From contig JAFKMZ010000033.1 in NCBI GenBank assembly GCA_017305055.1, positions 1 through 34,476 on the forward strand: DNA of 34,476 nucleotides, given 5' to 3'. The translations under genes were made by a program, and so were the position numbers. The notes under the pieces were generated by a model that was given only the letters and a program-made list of their open reading frames with translations, was not told where the DNA came from and did not search any database. Position 1 is the stretch's first letter; each line of letters begins with the position of its first letter. This DNA is from Lysobacterales bacterium (GTDB lineage Bacteria > Pseudomonadota > Gammaproteobacteria > Xanthomonadales > Rhodanobacteraceae). Of the stretch, positions 7,800 through 18,030 are shown in pieces.

Positions 7800-8800
7800 G
7801 GTGCCTGCCGCACGCCGCACGCCGCACGCCGCGCGGCGCATGGCGCGACATACACGGGATCGTGCTGCTGGACAAGCCGGTCGGCCTGAGTTCGAACCAG
7901 GCCTTGCAGGCGGTGCGCCGGCTGTTGCGGGCGCGCAAGGGCGGGCACGCCGGAACCCTGGATCCCATGGCCAGCGGCCTGCTGCCGTTGTGCTTTGGCG
8001 AAGCCACCAAGTTGGCGGGGGGCCTGCTTGGCTCGCGCAAGGCCTATGTGGCCGAGTGCCGGCTGGGAGTAACCACGACGACCGACGATGCGGCAGGCGA
8101 GATCGTCTCCCGGCACCCGGTTCCGGTACTGGAGACGGCAAGGCTGGAGGCGCTGCTCGACCGCTTCCGTGGACGGATCATGCAGACACCCCCGATGTAT
8201 TCGGCCCTGCACCAGGGAGGCGAGCGCCTGTATGCGAAGGCGCGGCGGGGAGAGAAGGTGGCCATTCCCGCGCGGGAGGTCGAGATTCATCGGCTGGTGG
8301 TACTGGGGCGTGCGCCCGAAACCCTGACCCTCGAGGTCGAGTGCGGCACCGGCACCTACATCCGCTCGTTGGCCCGCGACCTGGGCGAGTCCCTGGGTTG
8401 CGGCGCCCATGTCTCGGCATTGCGGCGAACCTGGGTGGCACCATTCCGGGAGCCGCAGATGGTGACGATCGAGACCTTGCGGCGGGCTGTGGCTGCCGGG
8501 GAGGAGCAGCTGCGGCCTTGGTTGTTGCCCGTGGCCGCGGCGCTGGCCGACATCCCGGCGCTCGATCTCGATCCTGCCCAGGCCCAGGCAATTGCGCGCG
8601 GACAGCGGTTCACACTGGCGAAGCCGCACCCGCCTGGCCGCTGCGCGGCCTTGGCGGGGGGCGACTTGCTGGCCCTGGTCGAGGTCGACCAGGCCGGCCA
8701 AGTGCGGGTTTTGCGTGGTTTCAACCTGCCAAATGGCGCCTGCATGGCCGCGGCGTCACCCAATGCCCTTGTTGAAGTACCTGGTGGATCAGTAGAATAG
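7796..8800 (+). CDS. truB: tRNA pseudouridine(55) synthase TruB
   Basis: TruB (334 residues) isomerises U55 in the T loop of tRNAs and can act as a tRNA chaperone. The catalytic motif GGHAGTLDPMASGLLP includes the nucleophile Asp56. Other family landmarks are GIVLLDKPVGLSSN (residues 21-34), the Tyr-containing TPPMYSALHQGGERLYAKAR segment and CGTGTYIRSLARDLG. The C-terminal part (about 255-325) is the small PUA-like domain. The chosen start forms ATGA with the rbfA stop. The first 20 codons are poorly conserved and cross a 7-bp tandem repeat; the conserved part begins at about residue 18, and an in-frame GTG (7862) would lie inside conserved sequence, so the ATG is preferred. Confidence 0.96.
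   Translation: MRCLPHAARRTPRGAWRDIHGIVLLDKPVGLSSNQALQAVRRLLRARKGGHAGTLDPMASGLLPLCFGEATKLAGGLLGSRKAYVAECRLGVTTTTDDAAGEIVSRHPVPVLETARLEALLDRFRGRIMQTPPMYSALHQGGERLYAKARRGEKVAIPAREVEIHRLVVLGRAPETLTLEVECGTGTYIRSLARDLGESLGCGAHVSALRRTWVAPFREPQMVTIETLRRAVAAGEEQLRPWLLPVAAALADIPALDLDPAQAQAIARGQRFTLAKPHPPGRCAALAGGDLLALVEVDQAGQVRVLRGFNLPNGACMAAASPNALVEVPGGSVE
7807..7834 (+). repeat. 7-bp tandem repeat in the truB 5' end
   Basis: Three perfect GCCGCAC units and one variant (GCCGCGC) lie in direct succession, covering codons 5-13 of truB. The unit length is not a multiple of 3, so gain or loss of a unit would shift the truB frame. Confidence 0.85.
8769..8798 (+). promoter_or_regulatory. Candidate rpsO promoter inside the truB 3' end
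   Basis: TTGTTG (8769-8774) and TAGAAT (8793-8798) are 18 bp apart, just before the truB stop. Transcription would start near 8805 and give rpsO a leader of about 120 nt. E. coli likewise has a separate rpsO promoter after truB. The match is moderate. Confidence 0.55.
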
Positions 8801-8859
8801 ACAAGTTGTTCCACGGGTTTCATCGACCCAGTAACCATTCAGCACCCCCGAACGAAGCT

Positions 8860-8897
8860 GGCGCTTCCCTCGTTGTGAGGACGCAAGTGCTGGCGCC
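8860..8897 (+). promoter_or_regulatory. Structured rpsO leader, possible S15 autoregulatory site
   Basis: GCGCTT (8861-8866) pairs with AAGTGC (8885-8890, one G-U pair) and encloses CCTC/GAGG (8868-8871, 8877-8880). GGCGC (8860-8864) can instead pair with GCGCC (8893-8897), so two exclusive folds exist upstream of the rpsO ribosome site (AAGGA at 8909-8913). S15 of many bacteria represses its own translation through such structured leaders; that function here is inferred. Confidence 0.45.
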
Positions 8898-8923
8898 GCG
8901 TCGTTTTCAAGGATTACCTACCC

Positions 8924-9193
8924 ATGTCTCTTACCGCAGAACAAACCGGCAAGATCATTGCTGAATATGGCCGCGTGCCGAATGACACCGGATCGTCAGA
9001 AGTGCAGGTGGCGCTGTTGTCGGCACGCATCGAGCATCTTGCCGAGCACTTCAAGGACCACAAGCAGGATCACCACTCGCGACGTGGCCTGTTGAAGCTG
9101 GTGAACCAGCGCAAGCGCCTGCTGAGCTACCTCAAGGATCGCGATCTGGCCCGCTACCAGAGCCTGATCGAACGCCTGGGCCTGCGTAGATAA
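8924..9193 (+). CDS. rpsO: 30S ribosomal protein S15
   Basis: S15 (89 residues) is a primary binder of the central domain of 16S rRNA and forms a bridge to the 50S subunit. Length and sequence are those of the family: [15 protein letters not shown], then [26 protein letters not shown], which carries the conserved rRNA-contacting His/Asp/Ser/Arg residues, and RLLSYLK near the end. The ATG at 8924 has AAGGA upstream. It lies 123 bp after truB, with its own candidate promoter and a structured leader, and 80 bp before pnp, as in E. coli. Confidence 0.98.
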   Translation: MSLTAEQTGKIIAEYGRVPNDTGSSEVQVALLSARIEHLAEHFKDHKQDHHSRRGLLKLVNQRKRLLSYLKDRDLARYQSLIERLGLRR

Positions 9194-9197
9194 CTGG

Positions 9198-9247
9198 TGC
9201 GTTCGTCCATGAACGCGTAGATCAAGAGCGGCCATCCCTGGCCGCAC
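9198..9247 (-). repeat. Fourth, inverted copy of the 50-bp two-hairpin element, between rpsO and pnp
   Basis: The reverse complement matches the elements at 2786-2964 over the full 50 bp: GTGCGGCC, the palindrome GCGGCCA-GGGA-TGGCCGC, the centre TTGATC, and GCGTTC-ATGGAC-GAACGC. In the rpsO-pnp transcript it folds into two consecutive hairpins, beginning 4 bp after the rpsO stop and ending 26 bp before the pnp start. In E. coli this same gap holds the RNase III-cleaved hairpin that drives PNPase autoregulation, so the position is suggestive. Confidence 0.92.
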
Positions 9248-9273
9248 TTCTCAATAGGGCAGGATAAAAAATC

Positions 9274-11379
<2,106 letters not shown>

Positions 11380-11408
11380 GGCCAAGCTGCAGCGGCGCGT
11401 TGAGCGGG

Positions 11409-11431
11409 GGCCCGGCGTTTCGTCGGGCCTT
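11409..11431 (+). terminator. Probable terminator after pnp
   Basis: GGCCCGGC (11409-11416) pairs with GTCGGGCC (11422-11429, one G-U pair) around the loop GTTTC and is followed by TTCT. The stem is strong but the T run is short, so it may be a weak intrinsic terminator or a 3'-end stabiliser. Confidence 0.6.
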
Positions 11432-11504
11432 CTGCGTTGTGGCGTCCGCGTAGGTCGGCTGCGCAACTGCTAGCATGGCAACGAACGGGCGAGAGGAATA
11501 GCGC

Positions 11505-12644
11505 ATGGCCGATTCGACAACTGATTTCCTGCAGGACTACCAGGCCCTGGCGCGCAACGCCTGGGATGCCTGGGCACGCCAGCTGCAGCAAGCCGGTACG
11601 GTGGCGCCGACCCAGGCCAGCGCCGCGCCGTCCGCAGCTGAAGCCACACTGGAGCGCACGCTCGATGGCGTGCGTGGCTACATGAATTGGCTGCAGGGCA
11701 TGATGGCGAACACCATGGCACCGGGCAGCGATTGGCAGCGTCAGCTGCCGCAATGGTTTGGCGGTGTGAATGGGCCGTTTGCACAGGCTTTTGCCGGCAT
11801 CGACAGCGCCGGTGCCCAAGGCTTCGTGGAGCAGTGGCAGGCCTGGATGCAGGCGGCGCAGCAGTCCGGCGTGGCCCCGGCCCAAGGGCATACCGGTCCG
11901 GTTCCCGCTTTTGGACTGGATCGCGAGCAACAGATGCAGCAGCAGGAACTCGCCCAGGCCTTGCTGACGACGGCGCAGGCTACGGGTCGTTACCAGGCCC
12001 TGCTGCAGCGGGCGGCGGCCGATGGTCTGCAGCGGCTGCAAGGCAAGCTGGCCCAGCACACCGGGCCGGGCCAGCAGATCGACTCGCTCAAGGGTTTGTA
12101 CGACCTGTGGGTGGATGCTGCCGAAGAGGCGTATGCCGAGATTGCCTTGACCGAGAAATTTCGCGCGGCCTATGGCGACATGGTCAACGCGCAGATGCAC
12201 GTACGCCAGCTGCAGCAAAAGCACATCGAGGCGTTTTGCCAGCAGCTCGGCATGCCTACGCGCAGCGAGGTGTCCAGCCTGGGCCAGCGCGTGCAAGCCT
12301 TGCGCCGTGACCTGCGGACGACGGCAGGGGCGGCGGACGGCTCGTTGTCCGACCGCGTCGATGCCTTGGCCCGTGAGCTGGACGCGCCCAAGCAGCAGCG
12401 CGCACGCCAGCGACCGGCGCCGGCGTCGCGGACGACAACGCGTAGAGCAGCAGCGGGCACCGGCACTGCGGCGAAGCGTACCCGGGCCACGGCGACCGCG
12501 GCCAAGCCCCCGGTGCGGCGCAAGCCGGCAGCGGGCAAGCGCACAGGGGCGTCGGTCAGCGTCGCCGCACGCGGTGCCGCGAAGCCACGGCGCGGCGTGG
12601 CTGCCGCGAGGCCTGCCCGCCGCCCATCCGGCAAGCGCAAATAA
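11505..12644 (+). CDS. phaE: Class III PHA synthase subunit PhaE with long basic C-terminal tail
   Basis: PhaE (379 residues) is the non-catalytic partner of PhaC in class III polyhydroxyalkanoate synthases and works at the surface of storage granules. The family part covers about residues 1-290: the Trp-rich start ([20 protein letters not shown]), [18 protein letters not shown], and the hallmark [22 protein letters not shown] (split here at 199-219) with [13 protein letters not shown] near 247-259. Residues 296-379 form a low-complexity tail rich in Ala, Pro, Arg and Lys, with about 26 basic and no acidic residues, resembling histone H1/AlgP/PhaF-type DNA-binding tails. Ordinary PhaE proteins end soon after the family part. 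The ATG follows GAGAGGAA. phaC starts 9 bp downstream, so they form an operon. Confidence 0.9.
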   Translation: MADSTTDFLQDYQALARNAWDAWARQLQQAGTVAPTQASAAPSAAEATLERTLDGVRGYMNWLQGMMANTMAPGSDWQRQLPQWFGGVNGPFAQAFAGIDSAGAQGFVEQWQAWMQAAQQSGVAPAQGHTGPVPAFGLDREQQMQQQELAQALLTTAQATGRYQALLQRAAADGLQRLQGKLAQHTGPGQQIDSLKGLYDLWVDAAEEAYAEIALTEKFRAAYGDMVNAQMHVRQLQQKHIEAFCQQLGMPTRSEVSSLGQRVQALRRDLRTTAGAADGSLSDRVDALARELDAPKQQRARQRPAPASRTTTRRAAAGTGTAAKRTRATATAAKPPVRRKPAAGKRTGASVSVAARGAAKPRRGVAAARPARRPSGKRK

Positions 12645-12653
12645 GGAGCTTCC

Positions 12654-13721
12654 ATGTACCCACCAGTGCAGATCGATCCAAGCAAGGCGTTGGCCGAGAT
12701 GGCCACATTCCAGCGCAAGCTGGCCGCCGGCATGAGCCATTTGCGGGGCATGCACGAGCCGGAGTTCGCCAACACCCCGCGCGAGCTGGTCTACAGCGAG
12801 GACAAGCTGAAGGTCTGGCACTTCACCGGCAGCTCTGCGTCTGCCGCGAAGACGCCGATCCTGATCGTGTATGCGCTGGTCAACACGGTGTGGATGACCG
12901 ACCTGCAGGAAGACCGGTCCATGGTGCGCAACCTGCTCGAGCAGGGCGAGGATGTGTACCTGATCGACTGGGGTTACCCAGACGGTGCCGACCGCTGGCT
13001 GACCCTGGACGACTACATCAACGGCTATCTCGACCACTGCGTCGACGCGGTGCGGGCCCGGCATGGGGCGGGGGCCATCAACCTGCTCGGCATCTGCCAG
13101 GGCGGTACGTTCTCGCTGTGTTATACGGCGCTGCATCCGGACAAGGTGAAGAACCTGATCACCATGGTGACCCCGGTCGATTTCCATACTCCGGACAACA
13201 TGCTCTCGAGCTGGTGCCGCGACATGGACGTGGATCTGTTCGTCGATACCATGGGCAACATCCCCGCCGGCCTGATGAACTACGTCTACCTGACCCTGAA
13301 GCCGGTGCGCCTGAACCAGCAGAAGTACATCGGCATGGTCGACATCCTGGACAAGCCGGTGGAGCTGGAGAACTTTCTGCGGATGGAGCGCTGGATCTTC
13401 GATTCACCGGATCAGGCTGGCGAGGCGTTCCGCGAGTTCATCAAGGATTTCTACCAGGCCAACAAACTGATCAAGGGGACGCTCGCCATCGGCGGCGAGC
13501 CGGTGGATCTCGGCATGATCACGCAGCCGGTGCTGAACATCTTTGCCGAACAGGACCACCTGGTGCCGCCCGATGCTGCACGCGCCCTGGGCACGCACGT
13601 CGGCACCACCGACTACACGCAACTCGCCTTCAAGGGCGGCCACATCGGCATTTACGTCTCCAGCCGCGCGCAGCGGGAGGTACCGCCGGCAATCCATCGC
13701 TGGCTGCGTACGCGGAGTTGA
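12654..13721 (+). CDS. phaC: Class III PHA synthase catalytic subunit PhaC
   Basis: PhaC (355 residues) polymerises hydroxyacyl-CoA, usually short-chain 3-hydroxybutyryl-CoA, into polyester. The length is typical of class III, which needs PhaE. The alpha/beta-hydrolase catalytic residues are visible: the lipase-like box GICQGG with nucleophile Cys148, Asp301 in AEQDHLVPP and His330 in GGHIGIY, almost exactly the positions known from Allochromatium vinosum PhaC. The motif [10 protein letters not shown] and the segment [12 protein letters not shown] are also typical. AAGGAG lies 6 bp before the ATG. Genes for thiolase, reductase, phasin or depolymerase are not in the window, so precursors must come from elsewhere. 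Confidence 0.96.
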   Translation: MYPPVQIDPSKALAEMATFQRKLAAGMSHLRGMHEPEFANTPRELVYSEDKLKVWHFTGSSASAAKTPILIVYALVNTVWMTDLQEDRSMVRNLLEQGEDVYLIDWGYPDGADRWLTLDDYINGYLDHCVDAVRARHGAGAINLLGICQGGTFSLCYTALHPDKVKNLITMVTPVDFHTPDNMLSSWCRDMDVDLFVDTMGNIPAGLMNYVYLTLKPVRLNQQKYIGMVDILDKPVELENFLRMERWIFDSPDQAGEAFREFIKDFYQANKLIKGTLAIGGEPVDLGMITQPVLNIFAEQDHLVPPDAARALGTHVGTTDYTQLAFKGGHIGIYVSSRAQREVPPAIHRWLRTRS

Positions 13722-13745
13722 GCGCAAAAGCGAGGTCGACATCGT

Positions 13746-13934
13746 ATGGCGGACAGGATTTTGCGGCGTTCGAAGCAGGACCGCATGCTGGCGGGCATCT
13801 GCGGCGGCATCGCCGAATACCTCGGCTGGGATCCGACCGTGGTGAGGGTGGGGTGGATCATCCTCACCCTGCTTGGCGGCTCGGGCATCCTGATCTATCT
13901 GATCCTGTGGCTGGTGATGCCGAAATCGCCCTGA
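13746..13934 (+). CDS. PspC-domain membrane miniprotein
   Basis: A 62-residue protein that is essentially a bare PspC domain. It has a basic N-terminus ([27 protein letters not shown]), the motif [11 protein letters not shown], and one hydrophobic segment (about residues 35-58) ending [11 protein letters not shown]. Proteins of this family sit in the inner membrane; full-length PspC takes part in the phage-shock envelope response, but single-domain versions are of unknown function. It lies 24 bp after phaC and 29 bp before mtnA on the same strand, so it may be cotranscribed with either. A GAGG sequence upstream serves as a possible ribosome site. No other psp gene is nearby. Confidence 0.9.
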   Translation: MADRILRRSKQDRMLAGICGGIAEYLGWDPTVVRVGWIILTLLGGSGILIYLILWLVMPKSP

Positions 13935-13963
13935 CTTTCCCGCTGTCCGACGCGAACATTCCG

Positions 13964-14977
13964 ATGGATGACGACCGTTACGACCACGTCCGCGCCGTGC
14001 AATGGCGCGGCGACCACCTCCGTCTGCTCGACCAGCGTCTGCTGCCCCGGGAGGAGCGCTGGATCGATTGCCGCAACGCCGCCGAGGTGACGCAGGCGAT
14101 CAGGGACCTCGCCGTGCGCGGCGCGCCAGCCATCGGCATTGCTGCGGCGTGGGGCGTGGTGCTGGCGGCGCGGCAGGGTACCCCGCTCGATGCCGCGCTG
14201 GGGATGCTGCGCGCGGCGCGGCCCACCGCGGTGAACCTGATGTGGGCGCTGGATCGCATGAAGGCGCGCGCCGAGGCGGGTGCCGAGGCGGCATCGCTGG
14301 AGCGGGAGGCGCAGGCAATCCAGGATGAGGACCTGGCGGCCAACCGGCGCATGGGGGCGCTTGGCGCCGCCCTGATCGCCCCCCATTCGGGGGTGCTGAC
14401 CCATTGCAATACCGGCTCGCTGGCCACCGCCGGCTACGGTACCGCGCTCGGCGTGATTCGCGCCGGTGTGGCGGCGCAGCGCATCGACCATGTCTATGCC
14501 TGCGAGACGCGGCCGTGGTTGCAGGGCGCACGGCTGACCATGTGGGAGTTGCTTCGCGACGGCATCGATGCGCAGCTGATCGCCGATTCGGCCGCGGCGT
14601 TCCTGATGCACTCCGGGGCTGTGCAATGGGTCGTCGTCGGTGCCGACCGGATTGCCGCCAACGGCGATACCGCCAACAAGATTGGCACGTATCAGCTGGC
14701 GGTGGTGGCGCGCCATCACGGCGTGAAGTTCATGGTCGTGGCGCCAGCCTCCACCGTCGACATGCATACCGGGAGCGGTGCCGACATCGAGATTGAACTG
14801 CGCGATGCGGGGGAGTTGCTGGGCGTCGGCGGAGTGCGCACCGTGGTCGAGGGTGCGCGGGCGTGGAATCCGGTCTTCGACGTGACCCCGGCCGGACTGA
14901 TCGACGTCATGGTCACCGAGCGCGGCGTGATCGAGCGTCCGGACGGCCAATCCATGCAGGCGGCGTTCGGCCGCTGA
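13964..14977 (+). CDS. mtnA: S-methyl-5-thioribose-1-phosphate isomerase
   Basis: MtnA (337 residues) converts 5-methylthioribose 1-phosphate to methylthioribulose 1-phosphate in methionine salvage. It belongs to the eIF2B-like isomerase fold. Family motifs: [14 protein letters not shown] (52-65), NLMWALDRM, the catalytic Cys148 in [19 protein letters not shown], the [12 protein letters not shown] segment and the catalytic Asp228 in [18 protein letters not shown]. The ATG at 13964 is the only plausible in-frame start near the conserved N-terminus, but it has no clear ribosome site, which suggests coupling to upstream translation. No other mtn gene is present in the window. Confidence 0.95.
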   Translation: MDDDRYDHVRAVQWRGDHLRLLDQRLLPREERWIDCRNAAEVTQAIRDLAVRGAPAIGIAAAWGVVLAARQGTPLDAALGMLRAARPTAVNLMWALDRMKARAEAGAEAASLEREAQAIQDEDLAANRRMGALGAALIAPHSGVLTHCNTGSLATAGYGTALGVIRAGVAAQRIDHVYACETRPWLQGARLTMWELLRDGIDAQLIADSAAAFLMHSGAVQWVVVGADRIAANGDTANKIGTYQLAVVARHHGVKFMVVAPASTVDMHTGSGADIEIELRDAGELLGVGGVRTVVEGARAWNPVFDVTPAGLIDVMVTERGVIERPDGQSMQAAFGR

Positions 14978-15073
14978 GCGACATCCGCGGTGGCATTCCA
15001 GGCCCTCCGCGCGCCAAATGGCCGCATGATTTGCCAGGTGTCGCAATGGCGCCGTTGGTGTGTGGTAACACAT

Positions 15074-15104
15074 TGAATTGACAGCATTAAATACTGTCAA
15101 TTCA
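15074..15104. promoter_or_regulatory. Perfect 11-9-11 inverted repeat upstream of gyrA, probable operator
   Basis: TGAATTGACAG (15074-15084) and CTGTCAATTCA (15094-15104) are exact inverted copies around the AT-rich spacer CATTAAATA. The whole 31 bp is far more AT-rich than its surroundings and lies between mtnA and gyrA. The right arm overlaps the likely -35 of gyrA. There is no T run on either side, so a terminator is unlikely; a dimeric regulator site is the better reading. I do not recognise the regulator. Confidence 0.7.
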
Positions 15105-15123
15105 GGGTCGTCCGTGCTATCAT
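15095..15123 (+). promoter_or_regulatory. Candidate gyrA promoter
   Basis: TGTCAA (15095-15100) and TATCAT (15118-15123) are 17 bp apart, giving a start near 15130 and a leader of about 75 nt. The -10 is good and the -35 is moderate. The -35 lies within the right arm of the inverted repeat, so occupancy of that site should block polymerase. Confidence 0.55.
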
Positions 15124-15151
15124 TCAATGCTTGCGTGTCGCACGAATCGCA

Positions 15152-15188
15152 TGCCCTACGGGGCACGGCGGAGCGCCCCCTTTTTTTT
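15152..15188 (+). promoter_or_regulatory. Possible attenuator in the gyrA leader
   Basis: GGGGC (15160-15164) can pair with GCCCC (15175-15179), just before eight T residues (15181-15188), which is the shape of an intrinsic terminator. The same G run can instead pair upstream as TGCCC-TACG-GGGCA (15152-15165), a stem closed by a C(UACG)G loop, a very stable tetraloop. The two folds exclude each other. The short stem and the 10-nt loop of the first make this tentative. Confidence 0.4.
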
Positions 15189-15204
15189 CAGGAAACCCGG
15201 GTTG

Positions 15205-17835
15205 ATGGCAGAGCTGGCGAAGGAAATCATTCAGGTCAACATCGAAGACGAGATGCGCCAGAGCTATCTCGATTACGCCATGAGCGTCATCGTCGGCCGA
15301 GCGCTGCCAGACGTCCGCGACGGGCTCAAGCCGGTACATCGCCGCGTGCTGTACGCGATGAACGAGCTGGGCAACAGCTACAACAAGGCGTACAAGAAAT
15401 CCGCCCGCGTGGTCGGTGATGTCATCGGCAAATACCACCCGCACGGCGACCAGTCGGTCTACGACGCCATCGTGCGCATGGCCCAGCCGTTTTCGCTGCG
15501 CTACATGCTGGTGGATGGGCAGGGCAACTTCGGCTCGGTCGACGGCGACAACGCCGCGGCCATGCGCTACACCGAAGTGCGCATGTCCAGGCTCACCCAT
15601 GAGCTGCTGGCCGACATCGACAAGGACACGGTCGATTTCGGCCTGAACTACGACGAAAGCGAACGCGAGCCGCTGGTGCTGCCGGCGCGCGTGCCGAACC
15701 TGTTGATCAACGGCTCGGCCGGCATCGCGGTGGGCATGGCCACCAACATTCCGCCGCACAACCTGGGCGAGGTGGTTGCCGCCACGGTCGCGCTCATCGA
15801 CGAGCCCAGCCTCGGCGTCGAGGACTTGATGCACTACATCCCGGGGCCGGATTTCCCGACCTTCGGCATCATCAATGGCGCCTCCGGCATCGTCGAGGCG
15901 TACCGCACGGGTCGTGGGCGCATCCTGGTGCGCGCGCGCGCCGAGGTGCAGACGGAAAAGAACGGCCGCGAGGTGATCATCGTCACCGAGATCCCGTACC
16001 AGGTGAACAAGGCGCGGCTGATCGAGAAGATTGCCGAGCTGGTGAAGGAAAAGCGGCTCGAAGGCATCAGCGAACTGCGCGACGAGTCGGACAAGGACGG
16101 CATGCGCATCGTCATCGAGGTGCGCCGGGACGCCGTTGGCGAGGTCGTGCTGAACAACCTGTTCCTGCAGACGCAGATGCAGGTGACCTTCGGCATCAAC
16201 ATGGTGGCCCTGGCCGATGGCCAGCCGCGCCTGTTCGGCCTGAAGGCCATCCTCGAGGCCTTCATCCGCCATCGCCGCGAGGTGGTGACGCGGCGGACCA
16301 TCTTCGACCTGCGCAAGGCCCGCGCCCGCGCCCACATCCTCGAAGGCCTGACCGTCGCCCTGGCCAACATCGACGAGCTGATCGAGTTGATCACGACCTC
16401 GCCTTCGCCGGTGGAGGCCCGCGAACGGATGCTGGCGCGGCGCTGGGAAGCGGGCATGGTGCGCAGCCTGCTGTCGGCCGCCGGCGCCGACGCGTCGCGG
16501 CCGGAGGACATGGACCCGCGTGATGGCCTGAAGAGCGATGGCTACCAGCTGTCCGACGCCCAGGCGCAGGAAATCCTGGCCATGCGCCTGCAGCGCCTCA
16601 CCGGCCTGGAGCAGGAAAAGCTCGCCGACGAGTATCGGCAGATACTGGATACCATCCGCGGGCTGATCGAGATCCTGCAGAACCCGGACCGCCTGCTGGC
16701 GGTGATCCGCGGCGAGCTCGAGACAGTCAAGGCGGAATTTGGCGACCCCCGGCGTACCGAGATCCAGCGTTCCAAGGAAGATCTCGACGTGCTCGACCTG
16801 ATTGCCGCCGAGGACATGGTGGTGACCCTGTCCCACACCGGCTACATCAAGCGCCAGGCCGCCAGCCTGTACCGTTCGCAGCGGCGTGGCGGCAAGGGGC
16901 GCTCCGCGTCGGCGTTGAAGGACGAGGACGTGGTGGCCCAACTGTGGGTGGTCAATACCCACGATACCCTGCTGACCTTCACCAGCGCCGGACGTGTGTA
17001 CTGGCAGAAGGTGCACGAGATTCCGGAAGCCGGGCCCGGCGCGCGCGGCAAGCCGATCATCAACCTGCTGCCGCTGGCCGCGGACGAACGGGTGCAGGCG
17101 GTGCTGCCGATCCGGGACTACGACGGTGACCGCTTCGTGTTCTTTTCCACGCGCAACGGCACGGTCAAGAAGACCCCGCTGGCCGAATTCGCCTACCAGC
17201 TGCAGCGCGGCAAGCTGGCGATCAGGCTGCATGATGATGATGCCCTGATCGACGTTGCCCTGACCGATGGCAACAGCGACGTGCTGCTGTTCGCCTCCAA
17301 TGGCAAGGTCAACCGCTTCGACGAGAATACCGTGCGTGCCATGGGGCGCACCGCGGCCGGCGTGCGGGGCATGCGCCTGACCCAGGGCGCCCACGTGGTG
17401 TCCCTGGTCGTGGCGGCCGAGGGCGACATCCTCACCGCGACGGAACGCGGTTATGGCAAGCGCACCCAACTGGCGGAATTCACCAAGAAGGGGCGTGGTA
17501 CCCAGGGCGTCATCGGCATCCAGTGCTCCGAGCGCAATGGCGCCTTGATCGGCGCCGTGCAGGTCACCGAGGCGCATGAGCTGATGCTGATTTCCGACCA
17601 CGGCACCCTGGTGCGCACGCGCGCGGACGAGGTGTCCTGCCTGGGACGCAACACCCAGGGGGTCACCCTGATCAGGCTGCCGGAGGACGAAAAGCTGGTC
17701 AGCGTGATGCGCCTGGAGGCGGAAAGCGGCAACGACGGCGACGACGATGCGGCCGAAGGTTCGGCCGAAGGCGCGGAAATCCTGCCGGGCGCCGACGTTG
17801 ATGCTGGCGCCCAGCCGGATCAGCCACAGCCCTGA
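15205..17835 (+). CDS. gyrA: DNA gyrase subunit A
   Basis: GyrA (876 residues) is the DNA-breaking subunit of gyrase; with GyrB it introduces negative supercoils. Numbering matches E. coli: catalytic Tyr122 in [11 protein letters not shown], and the quinolone-resistance region [10 protein letters not shown] (residues 78-87) with Gln at 83 where E. coli has Ser, and the usual Asp at 87. The C-terminal beta-pinwheel contains the GyrA box QRRGGKG, which allows DNA wrapping and marks this as gyrase rather than ParC. The tail after about residue 835 is acidic ([16 protein letters not shown]). The start at 15205 gives MAELAKEII, with AGGA at 15190-15193; the frame is open back to an ATG at 15127, but those 26 residues are not family-like. 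gyrB is not in the window. Confidence 0.98.
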   Translation: MAELAKEIIQVNIEDEMRQSYLDYAMSVIVGRALPDVRDGLKPVHRRVLYAMNELGNSYNKAYKKSARVVGDVIGKYHPHGDQSVYDAIVRMAQPFSLRYMLVDGQGNFGSVDGDNAAAMRYTEVRMSRLTHELLADIDKDTVDFGLNYDESEREPLVLPARVPNLLINGSAGIAVGMATNIPPHNLGEVVAATVALIDEPSLGVEDLMHYIPGPDFPTFGIINGASGIVEAYRTGRGRILVRARAEVQTEKNGREVIIVTEIPYQVNKARLIEKIAELVKEKRLEGISELRDESDKDGMRIVIEVRRDAVGEVVLNNLFLQTQMQVTFGINMVALADGQPRLFGLKAILEAFIRHRREVVTRRTIFDLRKARARAHILEGLTVALANIDELIELITTSPSPVEARERMLARRWEAGMVRSLLSAAGADASRPEDMDPRDGLKSDGYQLSDAQAQEILAMRLQRLTGLEQEKLADEYRQILDTIRGLIEILQNPDRLLAVIRGELETVKAEFGDPRRTEIQRSKEDLDVLDLIAAEDMVVTLSHTGYIKRQAASLYRSQRRGGKGRSASALKDEDVVAQLWVVNTHDTLLTFTSAGRVYWQKVHEIPEAGPGARGKPIINLLPLAADERVQAVLPIRDYDGDRFVFFSTRNGTVKKTPLAEFAYQLQRGKLAIRLHDDDALIDVALTDGNSDVLLFASNGKVNRFDENTVRAMGRTAAGVRGMRLTQGAHVVSLVVAAEGDILTATERGYGKRTQLAEFTKKGRGTQGVIGIQCSERNGALIGAVQVTEAHELMLISDHGTLVRTRADEVSCLGRNTQGVTLIRLPEDEKLVSVMRLEAESGNDGDDDAAEGSAEGAEILPGADVDAGAQPDQPQP

Positions 17836-17859
17836 TCCCCTGGGGTTGGGCAGCTCCAG

Positions 17860-17889
17860 GACTGACCCTGCACACGTGCAGGGTCAGTC
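17860..17889 (+). terminator. Strong 13-bp hairpin after gyrA
   Basis: GACTGACCCTGCA (17860-17872) and TGCAGGGTCAGTC (17877-17889) are perfect inverted copies around CACG, 24 bp after the gyrA stop. No T run follows, so it may stop polymerase poorly. It could protect the gyrA mRNA 3' end or assist Rho-independent release weakly. Confidence 0.55.
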
Positions 17890-17957
17890 GCGCCGGGACC
17901 GTGCCGCGCGGCGAGGCCGGCGTCGTCCGCACTGGTCCCGCCCAGGCTCCCGGATGG

Positions 17958-17985
17958 CTTGATTTCATTGCTGCAGCACCTATCT
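17958..17985 (+). promoter_or_regulatory. Sigma-32 (RpoH)-like heat-shock promoter of hsp20
   Basis: CTTGATT (17958-17964) and CCTATCT (17979-17985) are 14 bp apart. Against the sigma-32 consensus (CTTGAAA, 13-15 bp, CCCATnT) the -10 differs at one defined position and the -35 at two. It lies 45 bp before the hsp20 start, which fits the product. Confidence 0.6.
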
Positions 17986-18030
17986 CTGGTGCAGGCGGTG
18001 GTGGCACCGCAAGCCATTGGGAGACAGCAT

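Noticed and set aside
12890-13963. N-terminal extension of MtnA through phaC
   Set aside because: Different frame of phaC; MtnA homology starts at 13964.
15074-15104. Terminator of mtnA
   Set aside because: AT-rich stem without a T run on either strand; better explained as a protein-binding site.
15127-15204. GyrA start at 15127
   Set aside because: Adds 26 unconserved residues and starts at or before the predicted transcription start.
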